A DNA stretch of 64,000 nt, from contig BFEA01000524.1 of the NCBI GenBank assembly GCA_003427395.1, positions 288,655 to 352,654 of the forward strand. The letters run 5' to 3'. A program made the position numbers and the translations under genes. The first letter of the stretch is position 1; each line of letters opens with the position of its first letter. The notes under the pieces are model-generated. The model did no database searches. It was not told the DNA's origin and saw only the letters and a list, made by a program, of their open reading frames with translations. Source of the stretch: Chara braunii (taxonomy: Eukaryota; Streptophyta; Charophyceae; Charales; Characeae). Below, piece by piece: positions 22,440 to 34,240 of the stretch.

Positions 22440-22745
22440 GCCGGTTTTTGGCCCGGTCAACGGACGGGACATTAAGAAAAGAGAAAAGAGAAGAAAAAAA
22501 TAAAATAAAAAAAATAGTAGAATAGAAGAGGACGTGGCACCCTCTTGGTCTTGCCAATCGGACCCAGACCCGGGCCCGTTCGGCAAAACCAAGGGGGATA
22601 GTCCCTTAGGACCCTTGACCCCTTAGTCTCCGCCTGTCTCGCTCCTTCGCTCCTTAATCGCTCGCTGGCCTCGAACCGCAGACCCGTCGGTGGAAGGTCC
22701 AGTACCGTAACCAATAGGGTAAAGCCCATGTTTGAACTACGTAGG
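22440..22745 (-). mobile_element. tRNA-derived SINE-like sequence, copy 1
   Basis: Read on the minus strand from 22745: 'gctttaccctattggttacg' resembles an A box and 'gggtctgcggttcgaggcc' contains a good B box. About 150 bp later the sequence passes into a T-rich run (plus-strand A-rich 22472-22518). A related sequence with head, 'gggactatcccc'-like middle and T-rich end is at 47195-47470, the same orientation. Both lie near LTR starts of the same family, so they may be part of that LTR rather than independent insertions. Confidence 0.45.
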
Positions 22746-23503
22746 TGCGAACCCTACATATGAATAGTTGCGGGACTGTGATTTTTCCTACCCGCATAAA
22801 CCAGGCCTTTGCCTTGGCCTACCGGCCAATCTCCCGGTCGACAGATGACGTTGTTCGTGCCTAGATTCGTAAAACCGTCTGACACACTGGTCGTTGAGTG
22901 CACCACGTGCTTTGCCGAACTATCGACTTTCCCAAACTCGGCCTGACGAACCCGTACCTTTCAGCGTGTCGTCAAACACAATCTTCCCGCGTGCGCACAA
23001 GGTAAAATTTTCATCTCCTTCGCGATAGGCCCCGCCAAAAGGCCGAGCCGGTCTACAAAGTAAAGGTAGATAGATACTATAAAATGAAAGAAAAATATAA
23101 CCAAAATAAAAATTACAGAAGGCTGGTAACCAGACCCTATGACTTTGATACCTCCTGCCAGCGTTCTTCGAGCATAGCCCACACCGACCGTGGGTTTGCT
23201 TATCAATTTTCTATTCGGCTCCACGGACTGCGCTACGCGCGTTTTTGGTCAAGCTCATTCCTTGCTAGCTGGTTTGGCATCGTTGACGATTAATGGTCAT
23301 CTTATTGTGCTACGCAGTAATGCGAGCCCCACACACCCTCTAACTCGGCCATACCTGGCCTGGACTCTCGCCAAGAGCGAGGTTGTCGAGATGAGCGTCC
23401 CGACGGGATCTGTCCCATCACCGCGTTACATTTATCAAGGACGCACCCAGTGCGATCTTCAAAAACAACGGCAAATACCCTTGTAAGGGTGTTTGCTACA
23501 ACA
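22746..23503 (-). mobile_element. Start (U3 side) of the 3' LTR of the giant Ty3/gypsy element
   Basis: Read on the minus strand, the LTR begins TGTTGTAGC at 23503 and continues with the imperfect palindrome GCAAACACCCTTACAAGGG plus TATTTGC. The same opening occurs at 12947 (plus) and 48004 (minus). It is immediately preceded, on the minus strand, by a purine-rich tract. The far (3') end of this LTR was not found; homology to the family's conserved 3' third is absent from 18.2-22.7 kb in this orientation, so the copy is probably truncated. Confidence 0.55.
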
Positions 23504-23522
23504 GTCCTCCCAGACCCCATTA
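23504..23522 (-). promoter_or_regulatory. Polypurine tract of the giant element
   Basis: The minus strand reads TAATGGGGTCTGGGAGGAC directly before the LTR start TGTTGTAGC. Position and composition fit the plus-strand primer of reverse transcription, and a similar string precedes the LTR start at 12947. Confidence 0.6.
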
Positions 23523-25776
23523 AGCGACGTTCCCGTCGCTTTGGGTAAAGTTTAAAGAGTATAAGTGAAAACAAAAACAATGCATAGACTGAGCATGTGG
23601 ATAACCAAATCCGTATAGTCGGAAGGACTCAACTTGGGGTTTGGTATTCTAATCCTGCGGCATCCCTTTGGCGAGCAGGATTCCAACCTGCACCTCCTGT
23701 CTGACTCACAGGGATACTTTCTTTATACTATTGCCTTAGGTTAGCTTTAGTATTCAATTACCAAACCCTTTCGTTTATCCTAGACGCCTTCCGACTTTCG
23801 TTGGGTGCCGTCTGAGTTGGGTTGTCATGCAACAGTCGTCTTCGGACGCGGGTTTTAGGCAAGACAACTGCCCTGAGTGGGACAACTAGCAACACATAAT
23901 CAACGCAGGTAGCCCACCCCTCTTGAGTAGCTTAGCAGACTCAAAGCATACTCCTCCAGGTAGCTCACTCTGTAATCGAAATAAGTATGATACTCATCCG
24001 GGTGACTTACCATATAAAAGCACACCCTTTTGAGCAACTCAAACTTGTGACACACACAGTGCTGCTTGTAGCTCACTCCATGCAATTTAAATCAAACTTA
24101 GACCAACCTTGCTTCTAGTCATAGGTGGGTCATAGTCCTGCCCTCAGCCCACCATGGTCTGGTTGATCGAGCCAAACCACGGCTCATCGTGCGATTAAGC
24201 AGCGATGTTGCCTACATTGTCTGCACAATGCTAAGGCGACTCTCTGACCTTTAGACCTAAGTACTCCCTAACAGTTGCCCTAGTTAGAGTCTTTGGAGTG
24301 ACCCGATAATTGTCTTAAATATTTTAACCCCCTCACATGATGATAGTAAATGATGATAATATTAAAAATAATAATAATATTAATAGTAGTAAGTAGTGGT
24401 AAATAATAGTAATCATAATAACCCCCTTATACATATTATAAGTCATGGATGATGGTGCGGGTCACTCCTCTGTCTCTAAGTTCAGGCTAAGCTAGGGGTC
24501 CGCTGTCCTGGTTAGGCGGGACAGCAGCCCACGTTGGGGATTGCCCCAACGATGTCAATTTTGCCCTCGGCTTAGGCCTCCCAAAATATTGTTGGGCCAA
24601 CTTTCAATGCTTGCAGTCGTTCTGCTTGATCATGGCAGATGCGACTGCTGACCCCAGAGCCTCACAAACAAGTTTCTTTCTCTTTCGAAGAAACTCCTCA
24701 ACATATAGACATCTTCTCAAGCTTGGTTATCCACTGACAGTTTTCTGCAAAAATCAAAGTTTTATCGATCTTCACGAACAAGTTATAATAAAAAATTTAT
24801 GCTTTCATCTCACATGCATAAATAGGTGATTCCTCAAAACGGGTCCCCTTCCATCAAACATTTGGGTTGCCTTTTCGACCCAGCCAATTTCCATGCATTT
24901 TTGTCGAACAATTTTTCACTGATTCTTCCATATTGATTCATATACAATCAAGGTCAGTAATCACTTGTTCAATAATCAAACAACTCACTCACAATCATAA
25001 ACAAAGACAAACATTACAGATGCAAGGGAAGTGAGTACAAGTCCATACTGTGAGAATCATCCTTGGCTCCCTGTTTCCACACGAGACTTATAGATCTGAA
25101 TCAAACCCGTCAATATCGCATACTAAAAAAAATGATCACAGAGGAAAGTCGTAACACAGTATTGTGTCCCATAGGATATATCCATAGGTGTGACACCCAC
25201 AAGGCCCCACTCAAAGTTCAGAAATATCCTCTCTAGAAATCTTATGAATCAAGACGCCTCGCAGAAAGCACAAAGCACTCCAACTCTCAAAACAATCACC
25301 GAAAAATCGAAAAAACTCACGTGGGTGTCATCACCCAAATAACAAACAGTGTCCCTGAAAAGAAAACATGTATCCCACGAAGATACTCACTAACTCAAGG
25401 TCCTACACTAAAAGGGTCATACTCATATCAAATGCACACAAATCTCACACAAAACTCACACAAAACTCACACAAAACTCACATAAAATTGGGCTCTCATG
25501 CCCAGGGCAATCTCTGAAACCCCTACTCAAGCCAATCTACTCAAACTAGTAGTCTATCATGTATGTACAGTCTACTGAAGCGTGAATCAAGTCTAGTCAC
25601 CAACTATATATAGTACACCGCTCGGTCCTGAAGCCATGAGTCCTCAATAGTAGAAGATACGAGTAATATGCAACGAGTCCAACAGTCTATCTCCCATAAC
25701 CACCACCTCGTCCTCATCGATCTTCTCTCTAATCTCATAGTCTGACATCTCATGCGTCTCGTGGATACGTAGTCTG
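23523..25776 (-). other. 3' untranslated part of the giant element
   Basis: No reading frame of note lies between the second gag-like frame and the polypurine tract. The stretch holds AAT-rich runs (24340-24420) and a 12-bp tandem repeat of the type ACAAAACTCACA (25440-25485). Confidence 0.4.
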
Positions 25777-28700
25777 TCACTCATCATCCCTCAGCTTCAG
25801 GCCTAGCCTGTCGTATACAGCTCTCCTAACACCGTAACGTCTTCTCGGAAGAAGAGCGCCACGCATATCTCTGACTCACCCCTGTCCGTCAAACTGTATG
25901 ACTCGTCTCCTAAGGTCATCCTGAAAGGCGGGGCAAGCAACCCTGTTGTGCCCTCCTCTGTCACACCATGAGCACAGGTCATCAATGCTGCTGTCCTCGA
26001 TCTTCGCCTTCTTAGGCATGGGTAGGGTCTGAGGTCGTGCCCTCTCGAGTCGGATTGTCACATCCTGTAGGACTCTATCCACCGTGTCAGGACTCAACAT
26101 CCTCGAGGCCCTCTCTGCTATCGCCTCCTCGTCACATCTCTCAGACGTCACATCATGTACGACTCTATCCACCGTGTCAGGACTCAACATCCTCGAGGCC
26201 CTCTTTGCTATCGCCTCCTCATCCATCGGCCCCAAAGCTGGAGCAGGTGTAAATGGTATAGTCGTAGGTAGTACCGCAACTGACCCTCTCGGGTCCTGCT
26301 GTGGTATGACATCTTGTGACTCTGAGCCCCCCTCTCGCTCATCGTGCCTACTGCCCATCTCTCGCCATGCATCCCCCTAAACAGCCAACTCTGAGGGAGG
26401 GACCCAGTCCAAACCACGTGCCTCTCCCTCTCTCCTCCTCTCAATCTCGTTCGGCTCAAGCATGAGCTTGTCGACGACTGCAGCCTCCTCACATGTCATC
26501 CCCATGGCTCCAAGTGGCCCCTCTGTCTGTGAATCTCGTCGAGGGATGTCCAATCTCACTCCACGTGGCTCTACCTCATGAGTGACTTGTGCGTATCCGA
26601 TAGGAATCTGCTGCCCCTCAGTCCTCCTCTCGTCGACCAGATCTGTCGTGGCCTGACGCCTCGGACCCTCCTCTAGATCAGTAATCCTCTGCTCGAGTCT
26701 CGAGGTGGACTGTCTCGCCTGCTCTGCGCTAGCGACGAGGTCACGTACCATATCCCTCAATCCTTTGTTCTCCTGCTCCAGAACGCCTATCCTTTGTACT
26801 GCATCATGGAGTACCTCTCCTCGCACAACCTCGGTCTGCGTGACTCTCCTGACATGCTCCATCACGCCTGCCAACTCTCGCACTGAGGCCCCAAACAGCA
26901 ACCTCACTTGGAGCCCCTCCTCTACTTGCGTACGCTCGCCCTCGGGCATGGGCTCCTCTCCAGTCCGTCTCCTCATCCTAACCTCCTCCTGCCATCGGGT
27001 TGTGGCTGCATCCTCATAGAAGAGTCTCTGTGTCTGCTCCTCAGTCTCATGCCGTAACCTGATAAGGGTCGACACCTGGCTCTCCAACTGAGATGATCGC
27101 ACAGTCTCAAGGACAACCCTGAGCTCCAGCCTATTCCTGTCCGTCGCGTTAGTAGGTGGCTCATACTCCCTGAGCACCCTCTGAACCTGGGCCCTCCAGT
27201 CACTCACCTCTCGCTCCTGAATCCTGAGGACCGCCTCGGCCTCCTCTAGAGTCTGGGCCTCCCTACCCTCAACAATCGTACGAAGGTCACTCACCACCTC
27301 TCTCAGTGCATCGTGCTCTGTCTGCCTGTCGCGACTCAGCTCAAAGGATCAGATGACAACTCTCCTCGTGTAATCTCTAACCTGCTCAATCGCCTCTCGA
27401 GTTGCTGCGAGGCCGCCGCCAATATAGGTCCTCTGCATGGTCAGGTCGTCATACAGTACTCTGACCCCACCAATAGTTCGATCCTCTGGCAAGTGAGGTC
27501 TCGCGGTCTGGCCCAGTCGCTCAAATGCCAACCAGCCCGGAAAATGTAATGATGGCATCCGTCCCGTCTCCTCGGCCAGCCATGAATCCCTTCTGCCAAG
27601 CTCGTGATCTACCGACCTCCGAGACTCTGGTAAGCTCTCCTCCTCATGAGTCATGGATGCACCCTGAGTACGCTCTGGGCCTGCCTCAACGAAGCCCCTC
27701 ATGCCGGCCTCACTCCTATCCCCGTCTCGTCGAGGAGTATCTCCAAAATCCAGAGGTGACGATCCCACTCGTAGGGTCTGTATACCCTCCGTGGGATCTG
27801 CCCCGTCTAACCCCAAGACCTCGGCCTCAACCCGCTCTGTCTCTATATCCATGGCCGAAGGCTAGGATACCTCGTGTCGCACCTGCATCCGAGGAGACTC
27901 CATATCATATAGTTGGGCAGTCAATGAACCCTTAGACTCATTCGGTCGCTCAGCCAGCTGACTCTCGCTCAGTAATGGCAACCCATCCAATGATGAGGGT
28001 CCTATCGCACCTCTCTCACCATCCTCCATCGCTGGCTCTGATTGAGGCTGGTCCTCCTGCCCATCATGCCGTAGCTCGCCATACATTGGCGTCACCTCTC
28101 GCGCCTGCTCAGTCTGAGGCCCCTCGTAGGCACCATCTCTGTGTGCCAAGACCTTCGCCTGAGGTTGTCGAGATGCCGCTATGAGCTCTAGCTCACGCTG
28201 ACGTTGCTCATACCGTGGCCAAATGACATCTCTCAAAGTATCCTCTCTCATACGCCTCCTGTCATCAGGGCCCCACGTATCCACCGAATGACACTGGGGA
28301 TCACTCTCCACAACTCTTGCGGGGGTGAGGTCTCGTCCCTCATGCTCCTGCATCGTTACCATGGTGGCAGGCCCTATCGTGAGCTGTAGCTCCCCTTGTG
28401 GGGGATCTAATGCCATATCTCGTGTGTCTCTCCACCGATAAGGCCTATCCCTCCTATCCTCTGATGCAGCATCGGAAACCACTCTCTCCGTAGTATCAAT
28501 CCTAGTAGGCCAGTTTGAAGCAGTCGTCAACACAAATTGTAGGGAAACCTCCTCACCATCATGTGTGAGTATAGGTGCCTCATGCGCCACTCCAGGATCA
28601 CAACCTCTAATCCCTGTCTCAATCGGACAGGTCTCGGATATTGGCAATGTCCTAATCTCACGTGCAGGTAGATCATCCGAGTCATACCTCTGAGACTCTA

Positions 28701-29429
28701 TTGGTAAGGCCCCTTCCCCCACATCATCCGTCGGAAGGACCCCCCCGGTATCCATGGCCAGTACCTGGTCTCTCTCCTCTAGAGAATCCCCTCTACCCTG
28801 ACGTCCTCGGCGCTTGCCTGTCCTAGGCCTGCGTGGAATCCCAAGCTGCTCACTTTCTCTCCGACACTCTCTCGATCGTCTCTCATCGCCTTCAACTCCC
28901 TCTAGCTGTACTCGTGGGCGTGTCCTGAGCTCCGGAATGTAATCCCTAACCTCTCTGTGCAGCCTGCGTCGTCTGCCAGCGGCGAACGCCTCTCTAAGCG
29001 TCGCTATAAGCTCCGCCCAAGTCTGCACTGTGAGCATAAGGGTGCTCACTCTCGTCTAAGCTCTGGGATAACCCAGTGGCGTACCTGCTTAACCCTCTGT
29101 GCCTCAGTCCATCTCTGCCCATCCCCAAAAATGAGGAAAGCCTCAAGAAACTCATCCAGGTTAACCCCATCGAAACACATGGTCCTACCCTGTCGATCAA
29201 TGGGCTGAGGCCACAATCTCAGCATCCGCCTGGCGAACTGCCTCCAATCCAATGACTCTCTCACGATCTGAGCCACACGCTCCTCATAGCTGCCAGTACC
29301 CCTAATCCTCTCTGTCATCTGAGCGAAATCTAACCCGAGGATCCAAACCTGCCTAACTAATCCGTCCACAAATGGAAATACATGTCCACCCTCATAATAA
29401 AACGGATCCAATATCAAAGTCGTAGCTAG
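25777..29429 (-). pseudogene. Second gag-like ORF downstream of integrase: capsid-like, coiled coil, CCHC knuckle
   Basis: Four frames at 29049-27862, 27852-27349, 27297-26377 and 26358-25876 are all in the same phase, separated only by single stops. The segment 29429-29046 joins after one frameshift, and beyond a last stop the phase continues to TGA at 25777. Together they imply an ancestral protein of about 1,200 residues. The N-terminus (FYYEGGHVFPFVDGLVRQVW, later FDGVNLDEFLEAFLIFGDG) resembles Ty3/gypsy capsid. The middle is Arg/Glu-rich with heptad stretches (about 26.6-27.2 kb). The C-terminus has CSWCDRGGHNRVAC (25933-25974), an exact C-x2-C-x4-H-x4-C knuckle. A ~26-residue segment containing RASRMLSPDTVDRV is duplicated just before it. 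There is no ATG at the start, so the copy is dead. Confidence 0.65.
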
Positions 29430-29433
29430 TCAC

Positions 29434-29466
29434 TCATCCTCCTATCCTGCCATCCTCTCTCCCCTC
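29434..29466 (-). other. Purine-rich stretch between integrase and second gag-like ORF
   Basis: On the minus strand this is a 33-base run that is mostly A and G, between the end of pol and the second frame. It could be an internal or central polypurine tract, or chance. No LTR edge or primer binding site is visible in 29430-29760, which argues against two separate elements meeting here. Confidence 0.3.
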
Positions 29467-29764
29467 CAAATAATGACCAACTTTGAAAAGTCAACCCTGC
29501 AAAATAAAGACGGGCGGTCGATAAACTAAACAGGAGTAAGCACAAGAGAAGAGGGGGAATGACTATACTGACTGACCCAAGCAGATCTCTCATATCCTCA
29601 GATGACTGACCTGACTGACAAACTAAAACTCATACTAAGACCTATCTAAATACTAACGCACAATTCTATCCTATCACTAATGCAGAGTACCACCTAGTCA
29701 GACGAGGAATCGGATACTATTTCTACTTACGGTGTTTCTTCCATCGCCTCACCTTAGTCTCGAG

Positions 29765-31150
29765 CTGTGAATTTTTTCAGTTTTGAACCCAAGACCCAAT
29801 CTCTCCACGTTGTGCCGTTAAGCTCCTCAATTTCATACGCTCCATGCCCCCCACACCGTCTGCGATATGGGCCTAACCACCGCTTGTCCAACTTGCACGA
29901 CCACTACTTTTCTAGTGATGGGTCATACAACAACACCACATCTCCGACTTCCAGTGGTTCCTTTCTGACTCGTGGGAGGAAATCCCACCTCTCCTTGTCC
30001 CCTAACCGATTGTCTGTTACTCAATCTGCGGCCTTCTGAATCCTCTCTTCTGCGATGCCTACTTGTCTGGCCCGCAAATCCAACAATTCCTCAAAGGACA
30101 AGGTACTCTCCATATCATGATATCCTGCCTCCTCCATGTCTTCAAAAAACTCTCTATCGGGAGTGTGGCATGACTTCCATACCACAGCGTTGCTGGCGCG
30201 TACTTCGTGGATCTCTTAATCGTAATATTCTCCACGAAGAATGTTGCACGTAGATGCTTAGGCCATTGATTATCCCTGTCGTTTGTTCATTTGGCCAGTA
30301 GGTTCGTGATGGTGGTATGCCCCCTCTCAACTGGGGCGTTTGTCTGCGGATGTGCCCTAGTAGTGTAGCTGGCTTGTACGCCATATTCCTGCAACAAGGT
30401 TCTCACTTCTCCACAGGTGAACTCTGACCCCCTGTCCATCACAAATTCTATTACAGAGGGATATCTGAGGAAATATTCGGAGATGCACAAAATCAAAGTC
30501 TCGCCAGTCTTGTTGCGAATGGCTCACCCATCGACAAACCCCGTAAGATTGTCCCGTGCGTCGAAGATGTAGTTGTAGCCACCCACTCCCTGAGGCATTG
30601 CAAATAGGTCCAAATGGACCACTGCCCCTGCATCTCGCACAATCCGTGGATGCAATGGCTCCTTGTATATAGTCGACGCCCTAACCTGACATGGAACACG
30701 CGACTCGCAATACTTGCGAAGCATTTCGCTCATTCCTTCCCAATAGTAAAGCTCACGCGCCTTCGCATACGTCAAGGCAAATGCTTTGTGACCGCCTGTA
30801 GGTCCATCATGAAGTGCGGCTATAATGTCTATCTGACGATTTCGGCCGCAAATTACTCTCCTTGGGTCGCCAATCTCATTTTTGATGAAAAGATGTCCGT
30901 CCCGGACCAAAAAACGAGGTCGCATCTCGAGTACCTTCTTAGTTGTTTCTCTTTCGCTGACCTCACATGAGAGAAGCAAACCCAATTCGCGGTATACGCC
31001 TTCGTACTCATCTGCACGAAAAACCTTCGTTATCTCTCCTTCCTCAAACTCGTCCTCTTCCATATCTCTTACGAGGTATTGACTCCCTTCTCCATCCTCG
31101 TGCACTTGGACGATCGAGTTGACGAGAAAACTGACATCAGCCACATACTT
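29765..31150 (-). pseudogene. Ty3/gypsy integrase (decayed)
   Basis: The zinc-binding N-terminal domain lies in 31144-30524, with H112, H119 and C146, C152. The spacing suggests that the usual first C-x2-C pair has lost one Cys to Arg (CESRVPCQ). The catalytic core shows the first Asp in VVHLDLFAMP, and in 30496-30287 the second Asp in FVMDRGSEF (D21) and the Glu in APVERGH (E57), completing the D,D-E triad. Further on (30260-30080) the minus strand reads WPKHLRATFFVENITIKRS, and at 29767-30039 it reads EVGDVVLLYDPS and KRWLGPYRRR, a GPY/F-type C-terminal module. Stops and frame changes interrupt it. The enzyme would insert element DNA into the host genome. Confidence 0.85.
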
Positions 31151-31240
31151 TGCGTGCGTGTCGAGTGAGTAAGTTCCACTCTCAATGACCAGTGGATCCT
31201 CTCCTACTTAGAAGGTATCTGCCAATGCAAGCTTAGTTAT

Positions 31241-31894
31241 TCAGTCAACATCCCTTCCTCCCCAAGGATCCTCATCCATGAAGTCCTTGAGGACTATATC
31301 CACATGCTTTACATATCCTGCAGGAGCAAGAAAAACAAACTGCCCCTGTACAAGGACTCCACTGACCCCAACAACATGAGCATTGATATGAAGCTTCACA
31401 TCCTCCTCCTCATCGAGGAATGCGTCTACCGGAGGTATATTCTCATTAACTCCGTCACATGATTTATCCCAATTGATCCGACTAAGTCCGTCAGCCCGAT
31501 TCTTATTCCCAGGTATGCGCTCCAACTCAAAGTCAAACATCCACACATAAGTAAGCCACCTGGCAATAGTTGGGTCAGATGGAGCATAGTTCTTCAATGA
31601 GCTGGCCAATGCAGTCGGATCCACTTTCAGCACAAACCTCCTCCCGAAAAGGTAGTTGCGGAACACTCTTAGACAGTGGAGAATAGCAAGTGTCTCCCGC
31701 TTGAACTACGAATAGTTCCTCTCAACACCATTTAGGGTTCGACTCTCGAACCGCAAAGACCGTACCTCGCCATTCGCATCTGCCTGAATCAAATCGTCAC
31801 CCAAGGCTGTAGGTCCTGCATCGGTTTCCACAATGAAAGGACGTACTGGTGTTGCTTCGAAATCAGGGACTCCCAACACCAAGCCTCCTTCCAT
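31241..31894 (-). pseudogene. Ty3/gypsy RNase H domain (decayed)
   Basis: 31894-31706 contains FIVETDAGPTALGDDLIQ, with the first catalytic Asp in TDAG. After one in-frame stop (where Gln would be expected), the phase continues with FKRETLAILHCLR, supplying the Glu, then FVLKVDPTALASS with another Asp and ERIPGNKNRADGLSR, a hallmark of Ty3/gypsy RNase H. It is in phase with the integrase frame. The domain degrades the RNA strand during reverse transcription. Confidence 0.85.
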
Positions 31895-31973
31895 AATTCC
31901 CTTTTTAAACTACTTACCACTCCTTCCTGTTTCTCATCCCATTCTCATTCTTTATCCTTCCGCACAAGCTTCC

Positions 31974-33008
31974 TCAACTGCTCAGTCTTCCCGACAAAGT
32001 TCTTGATGAAGACTCGCCAGAAGCCACATGTCCCAGGAAGCTACGTATCTCACTAACAGATTTGAAGGGCACCAACCACTCGAGTATCTTGTTAGTCTTC
32101 TTGATGTCAGGACGACGACCGTTTTCGGTACACACGAATCCTAGTATGGTCGCCTCCCGCATACAGTGCTTCGACTTCAGTTCGCTTGCGGTAAGGTTAT
32201 AATCCTGCAAGATGTCAAAAACCCATGTAATGTCTTGTATATGGTCCAAGACAAACTTCCTTATCCCAGGCATAACCTCCGTCTCATCCTTTTTCTTTCG
32301 TCCCTTCATAGTCAAATCATCAATGTACGGTTGCATAAGATGTGGACTAACCGTCTGCATTATGCGAACCATATGCCTCTGCACCATCGCCACAACATTC
32401 GTTCATCCTTGTGGCGTGACGTTCATATGGATCAACCCTCTTGGTGTATGCATCGCAGTCATAGGCCTGTCAGGTGGATACACCGAGAACTGATCGTATC
32501 CCGAGTACAGGTCTATCAAGGAAATGATAGGCCGTCCGGCACAAGATTCTGATAGCGCATCTGCGTTAGGCAAACCTTCCGCATCTCGTATCATTACTGC
32601 ATTTAGGCGTTGAAGGTCCTGCACCCACCTCAGGGTACCGTTAGGCTTGATAAAGCAGAACCATGGCGATGCGTAAGGCCCACTTGAATGATCGACTACA
32701 TGGGAATGAATCTTGTCATCCAGGTAGTCGACCACTCTTCTTCGTTCCTCTGTCGGATTAGGATAATGAGGCCTTTGCAAGTTCCATGACACGTGAGGCA
32801 CAGTGTGGATTCGAATCATGAGAACCTTATCCACATCAAGGCGTCCTCGCTCATCATCATCAAATGCATACGTGCGATGCCGCTCTTTCATCACTTCCAC
32901 CATAAGGGTCTTTTCTTGTGGCATGAGGAACCCTGGCTCCTCTATTATCAAATCCTCCTCGGTCCTCTCATTGATACGACATGGCCAATGTTCTGCATCC
33001 TCCTTCAT
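31974..33008 (-). pseudogene. Ty3/gypsy reverse transcriptase (decayed)
   Basis: Two frames in the same phase, separated by one stop, cover the RT fingers and palm. 33008-32403 has ASPWFCFIKPNGTLRWVQDL, then ISLIDLYSGYDQF with the first catalytic Asp (D166). 32393-31974 has QPYIDDLTMK, the YxDD box (residues 23-26), and later ILGFVCTENGR and IRSFLGH, the end of the palm and connection. The catalytic Asp residues are intact, but the stop between the halves and the frame change to RNase H make it non-functional. Confidence 0.9.
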
Positions 33009-33091
33009 TTGTCATATCAATTTGCGTTCTTGCTCATAGTAGAATTCTTCTTGCGCAGTTATGAGCACAGGAACGGGGTGACACTTCTCAG

Positions 33092-34219
33092 TCACACGCT
33101 TGTACCTCCTTTTGGAACCCTGCTTAAGCCCACCCCTAAAAAAGGTTGACTTGCAGCACGTCTCTGGGGTACTCCTTGCTCTTCATCCCTTGCCGGCAAC
33201 CGGTACACAAGCTCCACTTCTCCCTCGTCAGAGTCTTCCACTATTCTTTCTCTCAAAGCCTGTACAGCAATGGGATTCGTCATCCCATACGACGACACTA
33301 TCTCCATTACATCGTTGATGTTGGTTAGGCTTAAGCACATCTCGCCAATAGGCTCACATTCCTCTTCGTCCTCGCCCATTAATCTTCTCCTCCCCCCTTC
33401 CGACTCCTCAAAGGTAAACGAGTCTGGGTTTCGTTTGTTCCTCATACTACGAGGCCCTGTATTATGAAAGGTGATGATCTCGTAGTTACCGCAGACTGGG
33501 TCACTTAGGATGACGTACATCGTACCGTCATGCTTGTTAAGTATCATTGACTCAGTGCGGCAAAGGAACGACCTTCCTAACAGAAGAGGATGGTTCAAAT
33601 CGGGCATAACGAAGAAGCAGGACCGCACCTTCGCTTTCCCGATTTCAATCACCACGTTCGAGGCCGTCCCAGTAAAATGAGTCTTCCCGTTTGCGCCATA
33701 GAGGAACCCCGAGTCCATTCGATCAATGTCCATTCCTAAGCGGAGTGCGTCAGATTCCTTGATGATATTCATCTCCGCTCCTGTATCCAGCATCCCGCTA
33801 CACGGCTTACCCTTTATACTCAGGTTCACACTCACAATCCTGACCGATTTCCAATCCATTTTCATCCCAGGAACCGCCCAATGAGCCTCGACAGGGATAA
33901 GATCTCCTAGTCGTACACTCGCCATCCTTCGACGAGAGCACCGTGTTTTGAATCCTTCCCTAAGCTTAGGCGCAAAGATGAGGATATCCTTTAAATTAAG
34001 CAGGTCATTATGCCCTTCCAGAAGCCTATCAACCAAGGCTTCAATATCCAGGCCATCTTCCAATGGTACCGCATATTTTTGCTTTCGCGAGCCTTCTCCT
34101 TTTCCCGCTCTTTCTGGCCTATTTTCTGGCTTCCTCTTCTTTGCACGTTGAGCAGCTTGCTCTTCCTCTTCTTTCCTTAGCCGCTCATCTTCCTCATCCT
34201 CCTTGCCTTCGTCCCCCAC
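33092..34219 (-). CDS. Retropepsin-type aspartic protease region of the giant element
   Basis: This is the longest undisturbed pol-side frame (375 codons). A highly charged N-terminus with Glu/Lys runs (residues 1-50) leads to the protease: GMLDTGAEMNII at about 143-152 carries the catalytic Asp in the LDTGA motif. A flap region with YGANGKTHFTG follows near 174-184. VMPDLNHPLLLGRSFL at 204-219 matches the hydrophobic-hydrophobic-GR motif that ends retropepsins. It lies between the gag knuckle and RT, the usual gag-pro-RT order, and is in phase with the preceding gag frame after one stop. It would cleave the polyprotein. The element as a whole is broken, so expression of this piece alone is doubtful. 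Confidence 0.85.
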   Translation of the reverse strand: MGDEGKEDEEDERLRKEEEEQAAQRAKKRKPENRPERAGKGEGSRKQKYAVPLEDGLDIEALVDRLLEGHNDLLNLKDILIFAPKLREGFKTRCSRRRMASVRLGDLIPVEAHWAVPGMKMDWKSVRIVSVNLSIKGKPCSGMLDTGAEMNIIKESDALRLGMDIDRMDSGFLYGANGKTHFTGTASNVVIEIGKAKVRSCFFVMPDLNHPLLLGRSFLCRTESMILNKHDGTMYVILSDPVCGNYEIITFHNTGPRSMRNKRNPDSFTFEESEGGRRRLMGEDEEECEPIGEMCLSLTNINDVMEIVSSYGMTNPIAVQALRERIVEDSDEGEVELVYRLPARDEEQGVPQRRAASQPFLGVGLSRVPKGGTSV

Positions 34220-34240
34220 GTCGATAACTGACTCCCTCTC

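Noticed and set aside
22670-22745. Functional tRNA gene
   Set aside because: A and B boxes are present but the acceptor stem does not pair, and a related sequence elsewhere shares the downstream body, so a SINE or LTR-internal relic is more likely.
29430-29765. Boundary between two separate retroelements
   Set aside because: I looked for an LTR edge, primer binding site or target duplication here and saw none. The purine-rich run alone is not enough. It stays open as the main alternative to the two-gag interpretation.
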